Source: Paenibacillus polymyxa (GTDB lineage Bacteria > Bacillota > Bacilli > Paenibacillales > Paenibacillaceae). From it: DNA of 64,000 nucleotides. Numbering within the stretch: the stretch's first letter is position 1; the number at the start of each line of letters is the position of its first letter. The notes beneath the pieces were generated by a model, which was given only the letters and a program-made list of their open reading frames with translations, did not search any database and was not told the DNA's origin. A program made the position numbers and the translations under genes. Below, one piece after another: positions 36,075 to 45,531 of the stretch. The DNA lies in assembly GCF_001719045.1 (NCBI RefSeq), contig NZ_CP015423.1, positions 1,550,001 to 1,614,000 on the forward strand. Reading direction: 5' to 3'.

Positions 36075-37439
36075 ATGAAAGGCTTTAAGCGGCAAAAAGG
36101 GCAAGAAAAGCCGCAGTATGCGGAATCCCATAATGAACAGGACGATCTGGTAAAAAAGGATGCGAAGCTAGTGGAAGATAAGCCGTCAGGAAAAAGCAAA
36201 TCCGTATCACGCCGAGACCTATTGAAGCTGGCCGGGGTAGGTGGACTAGGCCTCCTGCTTGGCGGCGGGGGCGTGGGAGCCGTGCTGTCAGCCGGTCAAC
36301 GCCTCGAAAGCATGATGACGGATGCGGATACCAAAGATGTAATCCCTTTTTACGGTAAGCATCAGGCTGGTATTGTGACTCCGGCGCAGGATTTCATCTG
36401 CTTCGCCGCTTTCGATCTAACAACCAGCGACAAGGAACAGGTGCGCAGCCTCTTCAAAGCCTGGACGGAAGCAAGCGCTACAATGACTTCTGGCGTGCTG
36501 CTTGGCAACGATAATGAAAATCTCAACCTCCCTCCTTCCGATACGGGCGAGGCGGCAGGATTGTCGCCATCCCGCACGACGATCACCTTTGGTGTGGGCC
36601 CATCCTTTTTTGATGGACGATACGGCCTGGCAGGGCTTAAACCTGCCGGGTTCCGTGAGCTGCCCCGTTTTCAAGGGGATGCCCTGGAGGAGCAATGGTG
36701 CGGTGGCGACATCGGAGTGCAGGTATGTGCCAATGACTTGCAGGTAGCTTTCCATGCCCTGCGTAATTTGGCACGTATCGCCAGAGGAACGGCGGTGCTT
36801 CGCTGGACGCAGGAAGGCTTCCAGCGAACAGCACAGGCTGATCCTGCGGGAAGCACACCGCGCAATTTGCTGGGCTTCAAGGACGGTACAGGGAACCCCG
36901 ACACCTCCAAGGCAGACGAGATGAATCGGCTGGTGTGGACACAGGCCAGTGACGGACCAGCATGGATGGGCGACGGCAGCTATATGGCTGTTCGCCGTGT
37001 ACGCATGCGAGTAGAGGTGTGGGATCGCTCAACATTGGGCGACCAGGAGGATACTTTTGGACGTCATCGCAGCAGCGGGGCCCCACTCGGCAAGGTCAAG
37101 GAGTTCGACAAGCTTGATCTGGCGGCCAAAAATCCGGAAGGCAAGCCGGTTACACCTCCCACCTCTCATGTCGCTTTGGCTCATGGGGACGGGAGCATTA
37201 ATATTTTACGGAGGTCTTATTCGTATTCAAGCGGATTGGACAAGCAAACAGGACAGCTGGATGCTGGGCTGCTGTTCATCAGCTACCAGCGTGATCTGTT
37301 CAAGCAGTTCGTTCATATTCAGGAGAAGCTTGCACGCAATGACAAGCTGAACGAATACATTGTACACAAAGGCAGTGCGGTGTTCGCCTGCTTCCCAGGT
37401 GTATCGCAAGGCGGCTACATCGGGGATACGTTATTTTAA
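36075..37439 (+). CDS. efeB: EfeB, Tat-exported DyP-type haem peroxidase
   Basis: The 454-residue protein has a long charged N-terminus followed by a twin-arginine signal (SRRDLLKLAGVGGLGLLLGG). The DyP domain holds the GFKDGTGNPD motif with the distal catalytic Asp, and the proximal haem His in FGRHRSSGAP. EfeB oxidises ferrous iron or takes part in iron release outside the membrane. It starts 4 bases after efeO (AGGAGTG, spacing 8), so the two are co-translated. Confidence 0.93.
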   Translation: MKGFKRQKGQEKPQYAESHNEQDDLVKKDAKLVEDKPSGKSKSVSRRDLLKLAGVGGLGLLLGGGGVGAVLSAGQRLESMMTDADTKDVIPFYGKHQAGIVTPAQDFICFAAFDLTTSDKEQVRSLFKAWTEASATMTSGVLLGNDNENLNLPPSDTGEAAGLSPSRTTITFGVGPSFFDGRYGLAGLKPAGFRELPRFQGDALEEQWCGGDIGVQVCANDLQVAFHALRNLARIARGTAVLRWTQEGFQRTAQADPAGSTPRNLLGFKDGTGNPDTSKADEMNRLVWTQASDGPAWMGDGSYMAVRRVRMRVEVWDRSTLGDQEDTFGRHRSSGAPLGKVKEFDKLDLAAKNPEGKPVTPPTSHVALAHGDGSINILRRSYSYSSGLDKQTGQLDAGLLFISYQRDLFKQFVHIQEKLARNDKLNEYIVHKGSAVFACFPGVSQGGYIGDTLF

Positions 37440-37463
37440 CAGCAGGCAAGGAAGGGGATTTAT

Positions 37464-39287
37464 ATGAATCGGCGCAATAAAAGCTTGGGATGGGTGTTTG
37501 TGCTGGTGGCAGCTCTGCTGCTGACCGTAGCTCCGTTCATTTCCGGGTCGGTCGCTTTTGCACAAACAGATGCCAAAGCTGTCACCAATGATCAGCTAAT
37601 GCCTGTAGTGGGCGGAGCACTAGTGGAGGCGGGACAAGCCCAATGGACGGAAGCCTCCAAGGATCTGAAAGAATTCCGCACGCTGTGGGAGGCCGCCAAA
37701 ACAAATGGCGGAGATTCAGCTCACATCGCGGCTGTAGATCAAGCACTCACCGATGCGGAACAAACACTCGCCAGTGGTGGCGGGGAACCAGCGAAAGCTG
37801 CCTTATCCGTGCTGGCGCGCTCGGTCAATGAGTACGTCACTGCTGCCGAAGGGGACAAACCAGCCCCGGCTGGAGCCAAAGCAGCGGAAAAACTGCTTCC
37901 CATGGCGAAGGGCAGTCTGGCCGCCATGCAAAAAGGCGATTGGGCTGCTGCCCGGGTGGATTACGATCGAATCGTCAAAGACTGGTATCAGGTAGAAACA
38001 CCGATTCGTTTGGACAATTTCCCGGTATACAGTTCGCTCGAAACTAAAATCAGTCTCATCCGCATCTCCATGCAAGCTGAGCCTATTCGCCAAGAACAGG
38101 CTCTCAAGGAAATGCAGGAATTAACGACTCTGCTGTCTGATTATAGTCAGGGTAAATCTATGAACACAGGTCAAGGAACGAATGCAGGCAATACGGCTGC
38201 CAGAACGGCGAATGGTTCGGCTGCTTCCCTAGGCGATGCAGTTACCTTGCTCGAATCCGCACGCCAAGATGCTGTAGCTAATCAATCAGAGCAAGCGGCT
38301 GACAAGGTAGTGCAGTTTATCGCTCTGTGGCCTTCTGTCGAAGGACATGTACAAATTGCCGATCCGACGTCTTACACTGCAATTGAAAATGAAATGACCG
38401 AGACTTCAGGATATCTGCTGTCTTCTCCACCGAATACGGACAAAGCCATTCAGACTCTTGATCAAATGCTGGACAGGCTCCGTCCGTTGACGGAAGAACG
38501 TTCTTACACTGCGTGGGATGCTGCGCTGATTTTGCTGCGTGAGGGCCTGGAGGCCATCCTCGTGCTCGCAGCTCTGCTGGCGTATGCCAAAAAAAGCGGC
38601 GAAGCCGTGGCTGGACGGTGGATATGGGCAGGAGCCGGAACGGGGCTGGTGCTGAGCGGAATTCTGGCAGTACTGTTCACCACACTGGTGGCAGCTGCCG
38701 CATCAGGCAGCATGCGTGAGTTGCTGGAGGGTGTCACCGGGCTGGTGGCGGTCGTGTTGATGCTGACCGTTGGTAGCTGGCTGCATAGCAAATCCAATGC
38801 TGCCGCGTGGAACCGCTTTGTGGAAAACAGCGTGGGCAACGCGCTGGCACGGGGAAGCCTGTGGTCGCTATTTGCGGTTTCTGCGCTCGCAATTCTGCGT
38901 GAAGGAGCCGAGACAGCTATCTTTTATGTCGGTATGGCTCCAGCCATCGAAACCTCGCAATTGCTGCTCGGCATTAGCTCGGCGACGGTTGTTCTAGTCA
39001 TTCTGGCGTTTGCGATCATTAAGTTCAGTGTACGATTGCCGATTCGTGCCTTTTTCCTGACTGCGACTGTACTGATTTACTATCTCGTATTCCGATTTCT
39101 GGGCGAAAGTATTCATTCGCTTCAGGTGGCTGGCAAGCTTCCGGGGCACACTGCCTCCTCGCTTCCGTCCATTAGCTGGCTGGGAATGTATCCAACTTGG
39201 GAAACCTTTGTCCCACAAATCGCTGTACTGATCTTTATGGTATGGCAGCTTGTGCGTCAAGAAATGCGCAGCTCCAAGCAACATTGA
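37464..39287 (+). CDS. efeU: EfeU, FTR1-family iron permease with extracellular domain
   Basis: The 607-residue protein has a signal peptide (cut near SVAFAQ), about 300 residues of extracellular helical repeats, then the FTR1 permease with about seven membrane helices. Both iron-binding motifs are intact: REGLE at about 358 and REGAE at about 478. The long N-terminal domain is common in Gram-positive EfeU proteins and may replace part of the EfeO function. It is the last gene of the operon, 24 bases after efeB, and a bidirectional terminator follows. Confidence 0.93.
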   Translation: MNRRNKSLGWVFVLVAALLLTVAPFISGSVAFAQTDAKAVTNDQLMPVVGGALVEAGQAQWTEASKDLKEFRTLWEAAKTNGGDSAHIAAVDQALTDAEQTLASGGGEPAKAALSVLARSVNEYVTAAEGDKPAPAGAKAAEKLLPMAKGSLAAMQKGDWAAARVDYDRIVKDWYQVETPIRLDNFPVYSSLETKISLIRISMQAEPIRQEQALKEMQELTTLLSDYSQGKSMNTGQGTNAGNTAARTANGSAASLGDAVTLLESARQDAVANQSEQAADKVVQFIALWPSVEGHVQIADPTSYTAIENEMTETSGYLLSSPPNTDKAIQTLDQMLDRLRPLTEERSYTAWDAALILLREGLEAILVLAALLAYAKKSGEAVAGRWIWAGAGTGLVLSGILAVLFTTLVAAAASGSMRELLEGVTGLVAVVLMLTVGSWLHSKSNAAAWNRFVENSVGNALARGSLWSLFAVSALAILREGAETAIFYVGMAPAIETSQLLLGISSATVVLVILAFAIIKFSVRLPIRAFFLTATVLIYYLVFRFLGESIHSLQVAGKLPGHTASSLPSISWLGMYPTWETFVPQIAVLIFMVWQLVRQEMRSSKQH

Positions 39288-39312
39288 GTCGATACTACCC
39301 TACTCATCATGT

Positions 39313-39370
39313 AAAAAACGCCAAATCACAGGTCCGATTTGTATCGGTTCCCATGAGTTTGGCGTTTTTT
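39313..39370. terminator. Bidirectional terminator between efeU and the biosynthetic operon
   Basis: AAAAAACGCCAAA and TTTGGCGTTTTTT form a perfect 13-bp stem around a long loop. It ends both efeU and the minus-strand operon. Confidence 0.8.
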
Positions 39371-39376
39371 ACATAC

Positions 39377-40792
39377 TTACAACGCATCCTCAGGCAACGG
39401 AATCATGCGCTGATGATGCAGCAGGTCTGTGCGGTCACCGTGTTCACGAATGACATGCACCTCCCCACGAAAATCGAGCAGCTCCGCCGGGGTAGCATGT
39501 CCCAGAAATTGTAGCGGACTATAGCTTAATCCATAGGCACCTGCATTCGGAAAGGCAATATAATCGCCCTCGTGAATCGGAGGAAGCTGCGCTTTTTTCA
39601 CAATACAATCCTCGGGTGTACAAAGCGGACCAACAATACTTACCGTTTCAAGCTCCAAAGATGCTTCCTCCGGATGCTCCCCTATTCGGCTTGCAACCTC
39701 TTCTAATGATTGTTCGACAGTAACAGCCGTTTGAGCAGAAGCGTCTCTCTGCCCCATCCGTAGGGTTGCTTCCACTTCTCGTTCTTTGGGTTCTTTCGAT
39801 TCTCCCGCTTGCCTACGCATAATTCGCACCGGGTAGTTGTCCCTAATGCGGCGTCCTCGAAAAGTAGCAGCGGCGTAGTGATTCATGCCACCATCAGCCA
39901 CGACAAACTTCTCCCCCTTGGATTCCTTTGTATACAATGCTCGGCAGACATACATGCCCGATTGAGCAACCAGATACCTGCCGCTTTCGATGATTAGCTT
40001 AACCCCGGGCATGCGGGTTCGGGTCTGCTCCGCGAGTGCGTTCAGTCCGTCAATGACGTGATCCATATCAAGTGGTTGCTCATGAGCAAAATAAGGTACA
40101 CCAAACCCGCCGCCCAAATTGACCGTATGCATTGCCACACCATACTGAGCCTGTACCCGTTTTGCCAGCTGCAGCGTATTCGCAAATGAAGCTAAAATCT
40201 GATCCGATTTCAACATTTGCGTACCTGTATATACCTGAATACCTTGAAAATGGACATGTGGGCAATCTTCCAGCACCTTAAAAAAGTGATCCAGCTGCCC
40301 TTCATCCACTCCAAAGGGGCGCGGAACGCCGCCCATTTTAATCGTTGCTCCAGATAGGTCGTTATCGGGATTGATGCGAACCGCTGCCCTGACAAGCTGG
40401 CCCGCTTGGGCAGCAATGTCCTCCAGCAGACGCAGCTCCCTCACCGATTCGACATGAATACAGCCGATTCCATAGGCTATCGCCTCGTTCAGCTCAGCTA
40501 CTGTTTTTCCCGGTCCGGCGTACAGCACGTCTTCCGCAACATACCCGGCCTCCATAGCGACGAACATTTCTCCAGCAGAAGCAATCTCAACACCACAACC
40601 TAACGATCGCAGCAACCCAGCCAAGGCTACGTTACCATTAGCCTTGAGCGCGTAATGTACACGCACGGCCGGGTGCAATCGGGATAGCAACGAGCTGACG
40701 TGGGCATGCAGCGCGTCCCCGTCATAATAGTAAAATGGCGTCGGATGCTCGCCGAAACGCTCCAGTAAGGCTTCGTCCTTTTTATCCATCAC
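39377..40792 (-). CDS. Fold-III PLP decarboxylase (BtrK/LysA-like)
   Basis: The sequence has a TIM barrel plus beta domain: HYALKANGN holds the PLP lysine, NLGGGFGVPY binds phosphate, IESGRYLV follows, and CTPEDCI contains the C-terminal active-site Cys. This is the family of diaminopimelate decarboxylase and of BtrK, which decarboxylates glutamyl on the BtrI carrier in butirosin. A hydrophilic insertion of about 55 residues, not found in typical LysA, separates RIRDNYPVRIMRR from LELETVSIVGP. The frame extends to 40876 (ATGA overlap with the upstream gene), but GTG 40792, 9 bases after AGGAGG, fits the family start better. It is the last gene of the operon. With carrier proteins nearby, a carrier-bound amino acid is a likely substrate. 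Confidence 0.8.
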   Translation of the reverse strand: MMDKKDEALLERFGEHPTPFYYYDGDALHAHVSSLLSRLHPAVRVHYALKANGNVALAGLLRSLGCGVEIASAGEMFVAMEAGYVAEDVLYAGPGKTVAELNEAIAYGIGCIHVESVRELRLLEDIAAQAGQLVRAAVRINPDNDLSGATIKMGGVPRPFGVDEGQLDHFFKVLEDCPHVHFQGIQVYTGTQMLKSDQILASFANTLQLAKRVQAQYGVAMHTVNLGGGFGVPYFAHEQPLDMDHVIDGLNALAEQTRTRMPGVKLIIESGRYLVAQSGMYVCRALYTKESKGEKFVVADGGMNHYAAATFRGRRIRDNYPVRIMRRQAGESKEPKEREVEATLRMGQRDASAQTAVTVEQSLEEVASRIGEHPEEASLELETVSIVGPLCTPEDCIVKKAQLPPIHEGDYIAFPNAGAYGLSYSPLQFLGHATPAELLDFRGEVHVIREHGDRTDLLHHQRMIPLPEDAL

Positions 40793-40872
40793 CTGAGTTC
40801 CCCTCCTCTCTATGCCTTGATACTCAGTATTTTGCATTATTCGCTTCCCTCCGTTCGAAAACACAATCATAC

Positions 40873-41961
40873 TCATACTGCATAGATCGTCTCGCCCGAG
40901 CGTGCTGCTTCATGAATGGCTGCCAGCAGTCTGACGCGTTCAGCAGCCTCGCGAAATGGAATGGGCTCCGCTTCTCCCCGGATGATGCTACAAAAGGTAT
41001 TCAACTGATTGACATAATAGTTCATAGGCTCGAAAACCGTTTTGGTATGCGAAGATGTCTGTGATAACCCAGGCAGTGCGTCCACATCTGTTATATTCGG
41101 CATGATATCCTTCTTTATTTCCGTCCTGAGTGTCATTTTATAAAAACCTAAATTTGCCCGAAAGCAGTCCTTCAAGGTGACCACTGCCGAATCAAAGGTC
41201 AGTACATGAGCACAGCGATAAGGCCGCTCGAATGAAAAGAGGGCAGATGCCTCCAATCCACTTGGATAACGGGCTTGCGCACGAAATGTCCAGTCACAGC
41301 CATGAGGACCATCGAAATCCGATTGACTGTGGAATTCCGCCTGCTCTAATCCAACGACGGCTTGAAGCAGCTGGAGCCAGTACACGCCCAGATCCCAAAA
41401 GCATCCCCCACCCTGCTCCGGACGAGATCTGTAATTGTCCGCATGTCCTTCTTTTGCCGGAATGCATAGACTCGTCTCTATGGAGCGTAAGCGACCATAA
41501 CACCCCGATTCTACGATCCTCCGCAGCTCATGCTGCCAAGGATGGTGCTGCACCATGACTCCCTCCAGCAGGTAAGCACTGCTCTGTTCGACTGTTGCTG
41601 CCAAGGGAGCCAGATCAGCCGTATTCAGGCATAACGGCTTTTCCACCAGCACATGCTTATGAGCCCGTAGTGCTTTGTCAATCCACTCGGCATGTAAATC
41701 GTTGCTGAGCGCAATATATACAGCATCGATCTCCGGTTCCTTTAGCATATCCTCAGCATGCCGATAAACGACACTGACGCCAAAACGATCTGCCATTTCT
41801 CCTGCCTTGGCAACCGTGCGGTTCGCAAGCGCGGTCACGCGTGCCCCTGCAACATGTCGGATCGGTTCCAGCAACGCACGGGGAGCAATGGCAGAACAGC
41901 CAATGATCCCAAAGCGAATATCTCGCATCGCAGGCTCTTGCGCAGCCGCGGCAGCGTTCAT
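40873..41961 (-). CDS. Gfo/Idh/MocA family oxidoreductase
   Basis: The 362-residue NAD(P)-dependent enzyme has a Rossmann start (FGIIGCSAIA), ALSNDLHAEW, and EKPLCL, the conserved Lys-Pro of the family, then a C-terminal alpha/beta domain. Such enzymes oxidise or reduce hydroxyls of sugars, inositols and related compounds. It overlaps both neighbours by four bases (ATGA), a tight coupling within the biosynthetic operon. It probably modifies a sugar or cyclitol part of the product; the substrate is unknown. Confidence 0.85.
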   Translation of the reverse strand: MNAAAAAQEPAMRDIRFGIIGCSAIAPRALLEPIRHVAGARVTALANRTVAKAGEMADRFGVSVVYRHAEDMLKEPEIDAVYIALSNDLHAEWIDKALRAHKHVLVEKPLCLNTADLAPLAATVEQSSAYLLEGVMVQHHPWQHELRRIVESGCYGRLRSIETSLCIPAKEGHADNYRSRPEQGGGCFWDLGVYWLQLLQAVVGLEQAEFHSQSDFDGPHGCDWTFRAQARYPSGLEASALFSFERPYRCAHVLTFDSAVVTLKDCFRANLGFYKMTLRTEIKKDIMPNITDVDALPGLSQTSSHTKTVFEPMNYYVNQLNTFCSIIRGEAEPIPFREAAERVRLLAAIHEAARSGETIYAV

Positions 41962-43118
41962 AATCCCTGCTCCATTCCCGATGCGCTTGCCTGCATTTGT
42001 ATGCTATTCACATACGACTCTATATAACGCGGCGTCCGACTACGCAGCTCTACGATCCTGCGATGCATATCCTCTAGTACCTTAGCGCCACCATCATAGG
42101 TTTCAATCCATGTCTCGTAGCGCATACCTAATCCCAAACGTTCCCACAGATCCGCATTATGCTTTTCATGCACACCAAATGGCTCCAGCATAATGAGTGG
42201 AGTGGCCGTTGCGAACGAATCGGTTAGGCTGCCACCACCTGGCTTGCTGACAATGGCCTGGACACGACATGCTTGGTCCAGCATGCTATGGTAATCCGGT
42301 CCGACCTGATACACTGTCTTCTCGCCTCTTTTTACCTCTCCGAAAGGCGGAAATGTATGCTCCCCGGCTTCATTACGCTGCCATGTCCTCCACTGCGGGT
42401 CCATCTGAAAATAGCGTATACTGTCCCGCTGTTCATCCGGTTGATCCTGATCATACAACAGCAGATCCAGCTCCCAGCCCGCTTCTTCCAACCTTCCAAC
42501 CTTGTCACGATATGTGCCCATCCCCCAACCGCCGCCATGTACGAATAAGCGGGATTGCCGTGCTTCAAACGGTACATACTCCACGGCCGGCACATCAATA
42601 TAGTGGCTGACTCTATTCTTATCATTTTCAAAAAAGGTCATTTCTCCACAGCCCTCCGCAAAACGCGGGTTATGCTTGGCTAGATTTTTCCAGGAAGGAG
42701 AAGGTGTCGAATCCATGTACACGATGTCCACATGCACCGACTCCGGTTCTCTGCGCTTACGATACTCCTCCAGTACATACATCCAATGACCGGATAAGCA
42801 TATAAAATATCGCCGATCCTCCTCCATCCATTGGTTCAGCAGCACTTCCATCGCAGCGAGATCCAGTGAATTACGCATATCCTGCGGAACCTTCTGTGAC
42901 ATTAAGGCCACCGCAAAATTGTCATGGTAAGCTTTGCGGCTTTTGTCGACATTGAGACGAGCCGATTCTGGCAGCACATTTTCAAATACATGAATCGCCG
43001 TATCCACGCCCAGCCTGCGAAGACCCGCTTGCAACAACAAGCCAGGGGTATAAAAGCCCAATCCGAAACCAGAACACAAAATCGTTACCTTCATAAGCTG
43101 ATCCGTACTCTTACGCAT
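41958..43118 (-). CDS. GT-B fold glycosyltransferase-like protein
   Basis: The protein (about 386 residues) has an N-terminal Rossmann-like half (MKVTILCSGFGLGFYTPG) and a C-terminal half with a UGT/MurG-type nucleotide-sugar site (SKPGGGSLTDSFATATPLIML, then FGVHEKHNADLWE), so it is a UDP-sugar-type transferase by fold. I prefer the second ATG at 43118, 9 bases after GGGAGG, over ATG 43124. It ends in ATGA overlap with the oxidoreductase. It may join a sugar to the product or glycosylate it for export. Confidence 0.75.
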   Translation of the reverse strand: MRKSTDQLMKVTILCSGFGLGFYTPGLLLQAGLRRLGVDTAIHVFENVLPESARLNVDKSRKAYHDNFAVALMSQKVPQDMRNSLDLAAMEVLLNQWMEEDRRYFICLSGHWMYVLEEYRKRREPESVHVDIVYMDSTPSPSWKNLAKHNPRFAEGCGEMTFFENDKNRVSHYIDVPAVEYVPFEARQSRLFVHGGGWGMGTYRDKVGRLEEAGWELDLLLYDQDQPDEQRDSIRYFQMDPQWRTWQRNEAGEHTFPPFGEVKRGEKTVYQVGPDYHSMLDQACRVQAIVSKPGGGSLTDSFATATPLIMLEPFGVHEKHNADLWERLGLGMRYETWIETYDGGAKVLEDMHRRIVELRSRTPRYIESYVNSIQMQASASGMEQGL

Positions 43119-43135
43119 GCTCATACGCCTCCCGT

Positions 43136-44668
43136 TTAATTCAGCACTGTAAAATGATGCTCTGCCAAAAAACGCTCCAGCTTTGTAGTCAATCGCATTT
43201 TATCCTCATCGCTCGCAGCAACCAGCTCTAAATAAAGACGTCCCTTACCTCGTGCCCGTTCGCTTCCAGCAGTTTCTTTTTTACCATTCAAGTCCGGCTT
43301 AGCCACGCCGTTCCCTTCTGATCCGCCATCGCTGGCCCCAATCCCGCTCACACGAACCTGCTTGGCAGGCGATCTGCCTCCGCGCCCGGTTGCATTTCTG
43401 CTTGGCGTGCTTGTATGGCCCACAATCTTGTTCTCGCCATCTCGTCCACCTGTGTTCACATATAATGTATTGGCACCCAGAGGCATGACACCTTCTTCCC
43501 GTTCACCTGTGAACAACAATCCTTCACCTTTCAGCCCTTCCAGCAGTTCTTCATAGGATAGACTGCCATCATGGGACAGTGAATAATTCGTCAGCGTGCC
43601 ACGCATATTTTTCCCGGCCAGAAAGGTATCGAGCTGATGCTTGATCAAACTCATCGACTTTCTGGCATTAATTTCGATAATAGGCTCCAGCTTCCCACCA
43701 CGAAGTGTCATGGAATCAATGCATACATCGCCGTAATAACCATCCTGATACAATTGCCGTCCCACATCCTGCATTAAGCTAAAATAGCCCTCGCGCTCCA
43801 GCCGCTCTAAAAAAGCCCCGTCCGGCGACAAGGATTCCCGATAAGAGAATTGAGTATTAGCCAACCATTGTACAGATAGGATATCGACACTTCCATCATC
43901 ACCAATCGTAAATTGGCATGAAAAATCCTGCTCTTTCTCCTGAAAAGGCTCCAAAAGGAAAAGCACCCGTTTGCCTTTGCGCTCCTGTCCACGCAAATAC
44001 GATACGATCCGGTCCAGCATTTGTGTCGAGGTAATGTGCAGGTTTCCTTTGCCCGATACGCCAAAATCATCCTTGATTAAAAAGCTTCCATCCCGCAGCA
44101 GCTTACGCCCCGCCTCAGCGACATCTGCAAACGAAGTCACGATATAGCCCGGGTTGCGCAGACCAAGGCTGCGTTTCAGATCAGAGGAATACGTTTTGGC
44201 ATTTACCTTGCGAATCGTTTCCAGCGGCGGCTGATGCAGTGTTATACCCCAAGCACGTGCAGCCTCCTCCACATGCGGTAAACCCGCAAACGGGCTAAGC
44301 ACACAGCCTTCCAGTTGAGGAAACCCCTCTCCGGCATCGGCCTTGCGACTGCCCAGCAGTTCAAATACTGAAGCGGCCGATACGTTGCCTGCACGCTCCA
44401 TGCCGTCGGTCAAATCCCGTTCGTTGACAGCCGGATGAAAGCCCAACTGCGCGATATACTGACGATGTACGGGCGAAATGGCATAACGGGTCAATAACGC
44501 ATCTCCTGGCTGGCAAAAGCTGAACAGCAGTTCATCCATGGCTGCTACAATCGCAGAAGAAGCCCGGTCAGGCAGGGCTGGCAGGGAAGCTAACTGGGCA
44601 TCCCGCCAGTAAGCCTCCGCTTCGAACGTTCCCATATACAAATGACGCTGATTCGGTATCGCATTCAT
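43136..44668 (-). CDS. ATP-grasp ligase (second of the operon)
   Basis: The 510-residue protein has an N-terminal pre-ATP-grasp domain (1 to about 160), then ATP-grasp motifs FLIKDDFGVSGKGNLHI and VCIDSMTLRGGKLEPIIEINARKS (the metal-binding E-x-N pair). A Gly/Ser/Thr/Arg-rich, apparently disordered insertion of about 75 residues follows LYVNTGG before a short C-terminal beta unit. The family includes amino-acid ligases such as BtrJ, which loads glutamate on a carrier protein. AAGGAA lies 7 bases before the ATG. With the other ATP-grasp and two carriers it suggests two ligation steps. Confidence 0.8.
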   Translation of the reverse strand: MNAIPNQRHLYMGTFEAEAYWRDAQLASLPALPDRASSAIVAAMDELLFSFCQPGDALLTRYAISPVHRQYIAQLGFHPAVNERDLTDGMERAGNVSAASVFELLGSRKADAGEGFPQLEGCVLSPFAGLPHVEEAARAWGITLHQPPLETIRKVNAKTYSSDLKRSLGLRNPGYIVTSFADVAEAGRKLLRDGSFLIKDDFGVSGKGNLHITSTQMLDRIVSYLRGQERKGKRVLFLLEPFQEKEQDFSCQFTIGDDGSVDILSVQWLANTQFSYRESLSPDGAFLERLEREGYFSLMQDVGRQLYQDGYYGDVCIDSMTLRGGKLEPIIEINARKSMSLIKHQLDTFLAGKNMRGTLTNYSLSHDGSLSYEELLEGLKGEGLLFTGEREEGVMPLGANTLYVNTGGRDGENKIVGHTSTPSRNATGRGGRSPAKQVRVSGIGASDGGSEGNGVAKPDLNGKKETAGSERARGKGRLYLELVAASDEDKMRLTTKLERFLAEHHFTVLN

Positions 44669-44717
44669 ATGATTCGCTTCCTTTCCTGCTTCATTATTGG
44701 CCCACTACACGGTAGCG

Positions 44718-45530
44718 CTACTGGCTCGCGCTCGTATAATCACGTAGAGCAAACTGCCATATCAGGCGGATGATCGCCAGCAGCCAGAGAGGTGCGAGAA
44801 ATGCCCATACCACCAACCCGGTATCCATTTTGCCGAGAATGAACATGGGCGGAAAATTACAAATGACAAACACTGGAAGCACGAACAAACCGATACGCTG
44901 AATCAGATTACTGTACACGGCCATCGGCACATAGTTTGTCTCGAAAATGCTGTTGGACAGCTCCGTAACGCCGTTCGTGCGGATAATCCAGAAGGCCAGC
45001 AGTTGGGGGAGCAAAAATACGGAGTATGCCGTAAGCACTCCGCATCCGAGCAGCACAGAGAACCCTCCTGCGGTTTCAAAATTAAATGGCAATCCGAGCC
45101 GATACCAGCCGATACCTGTCATAATTCCGCCGCCAATTACATTCGGCACGGTATAGCCCAGCTCAAATTGACGCAGTGTCACCATAAATTGCAGCGATAC
45201 GGGTTTGGTCATGAGCACATCCAGTGAGCCGGTACGAATTTTGTCAGGCAGGCTTGTAAAATTACTGTAGAACAATCCACTATAAAATCCGCTCATCATC
45301 GTAAACACGCCGATATATAACAATATGGCGTCAGGAGACCAGCCATTAATGTCCGTCCCGGCGCGGTATGGAACCGATGCGTACAGCAGCTTGATAAGCA
45401 AATAAGCTGTTTCAACCAGAAATGCCGTTATAAAATTAATGCGGTATTCCATCTGCGACATGACGGAAAACTGGACAAACTTCCAGTACAGTCTGATGTA
45501 GCGCCTAACGTTTCGGAAAACATTTTTCAT
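44718..45530 (-). CDS. ABC-2 family permease (DUF990-like), second subunit
   Basis: The protein (about 270 residues) is mostly hydrophobic, with about six membrane helices (for example near LVETAYLLIKLLYASV, ILLYIGVFTMMSGFYSG and LFVLPVFVICNFPPMF). LDVLMTKPVSLQFMVTLR resembles DUF990/ABC-2 permeases of exporters. The start at 45530 has GGGGGG 5 bases upstream and follows the stop of the first permease. It pairs with that permease and the ATPase to form an exporter, likely for the operon product. Confidence 0.8.
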   Translation of the reverse strand: MKNVFRNVRRYIRLYWKFVQFSVMSQMEYRINFITAFLVETAYLLIKLLYASVPYRAGTDINGWSPDAILLYIGVFTMMSGFYSGLFYSNFTSLPDKIRTGSLDVLMTKPVSLQFMVTLRQFELGYTVPNVIGGGIMTGIGWYRLGLPFNFETAGGFSVLLGCGVLTAYSVFLLPQLLAFWIIRTNGVTELSNSIFETNYVPMAVYSNLIQRIGLFVLPVFVICNFPPMFILGKMDTGLVVWAFLAPLWLLAIIRLIWQFALRDYTSASQ

Positions 45531-45531
45531 G

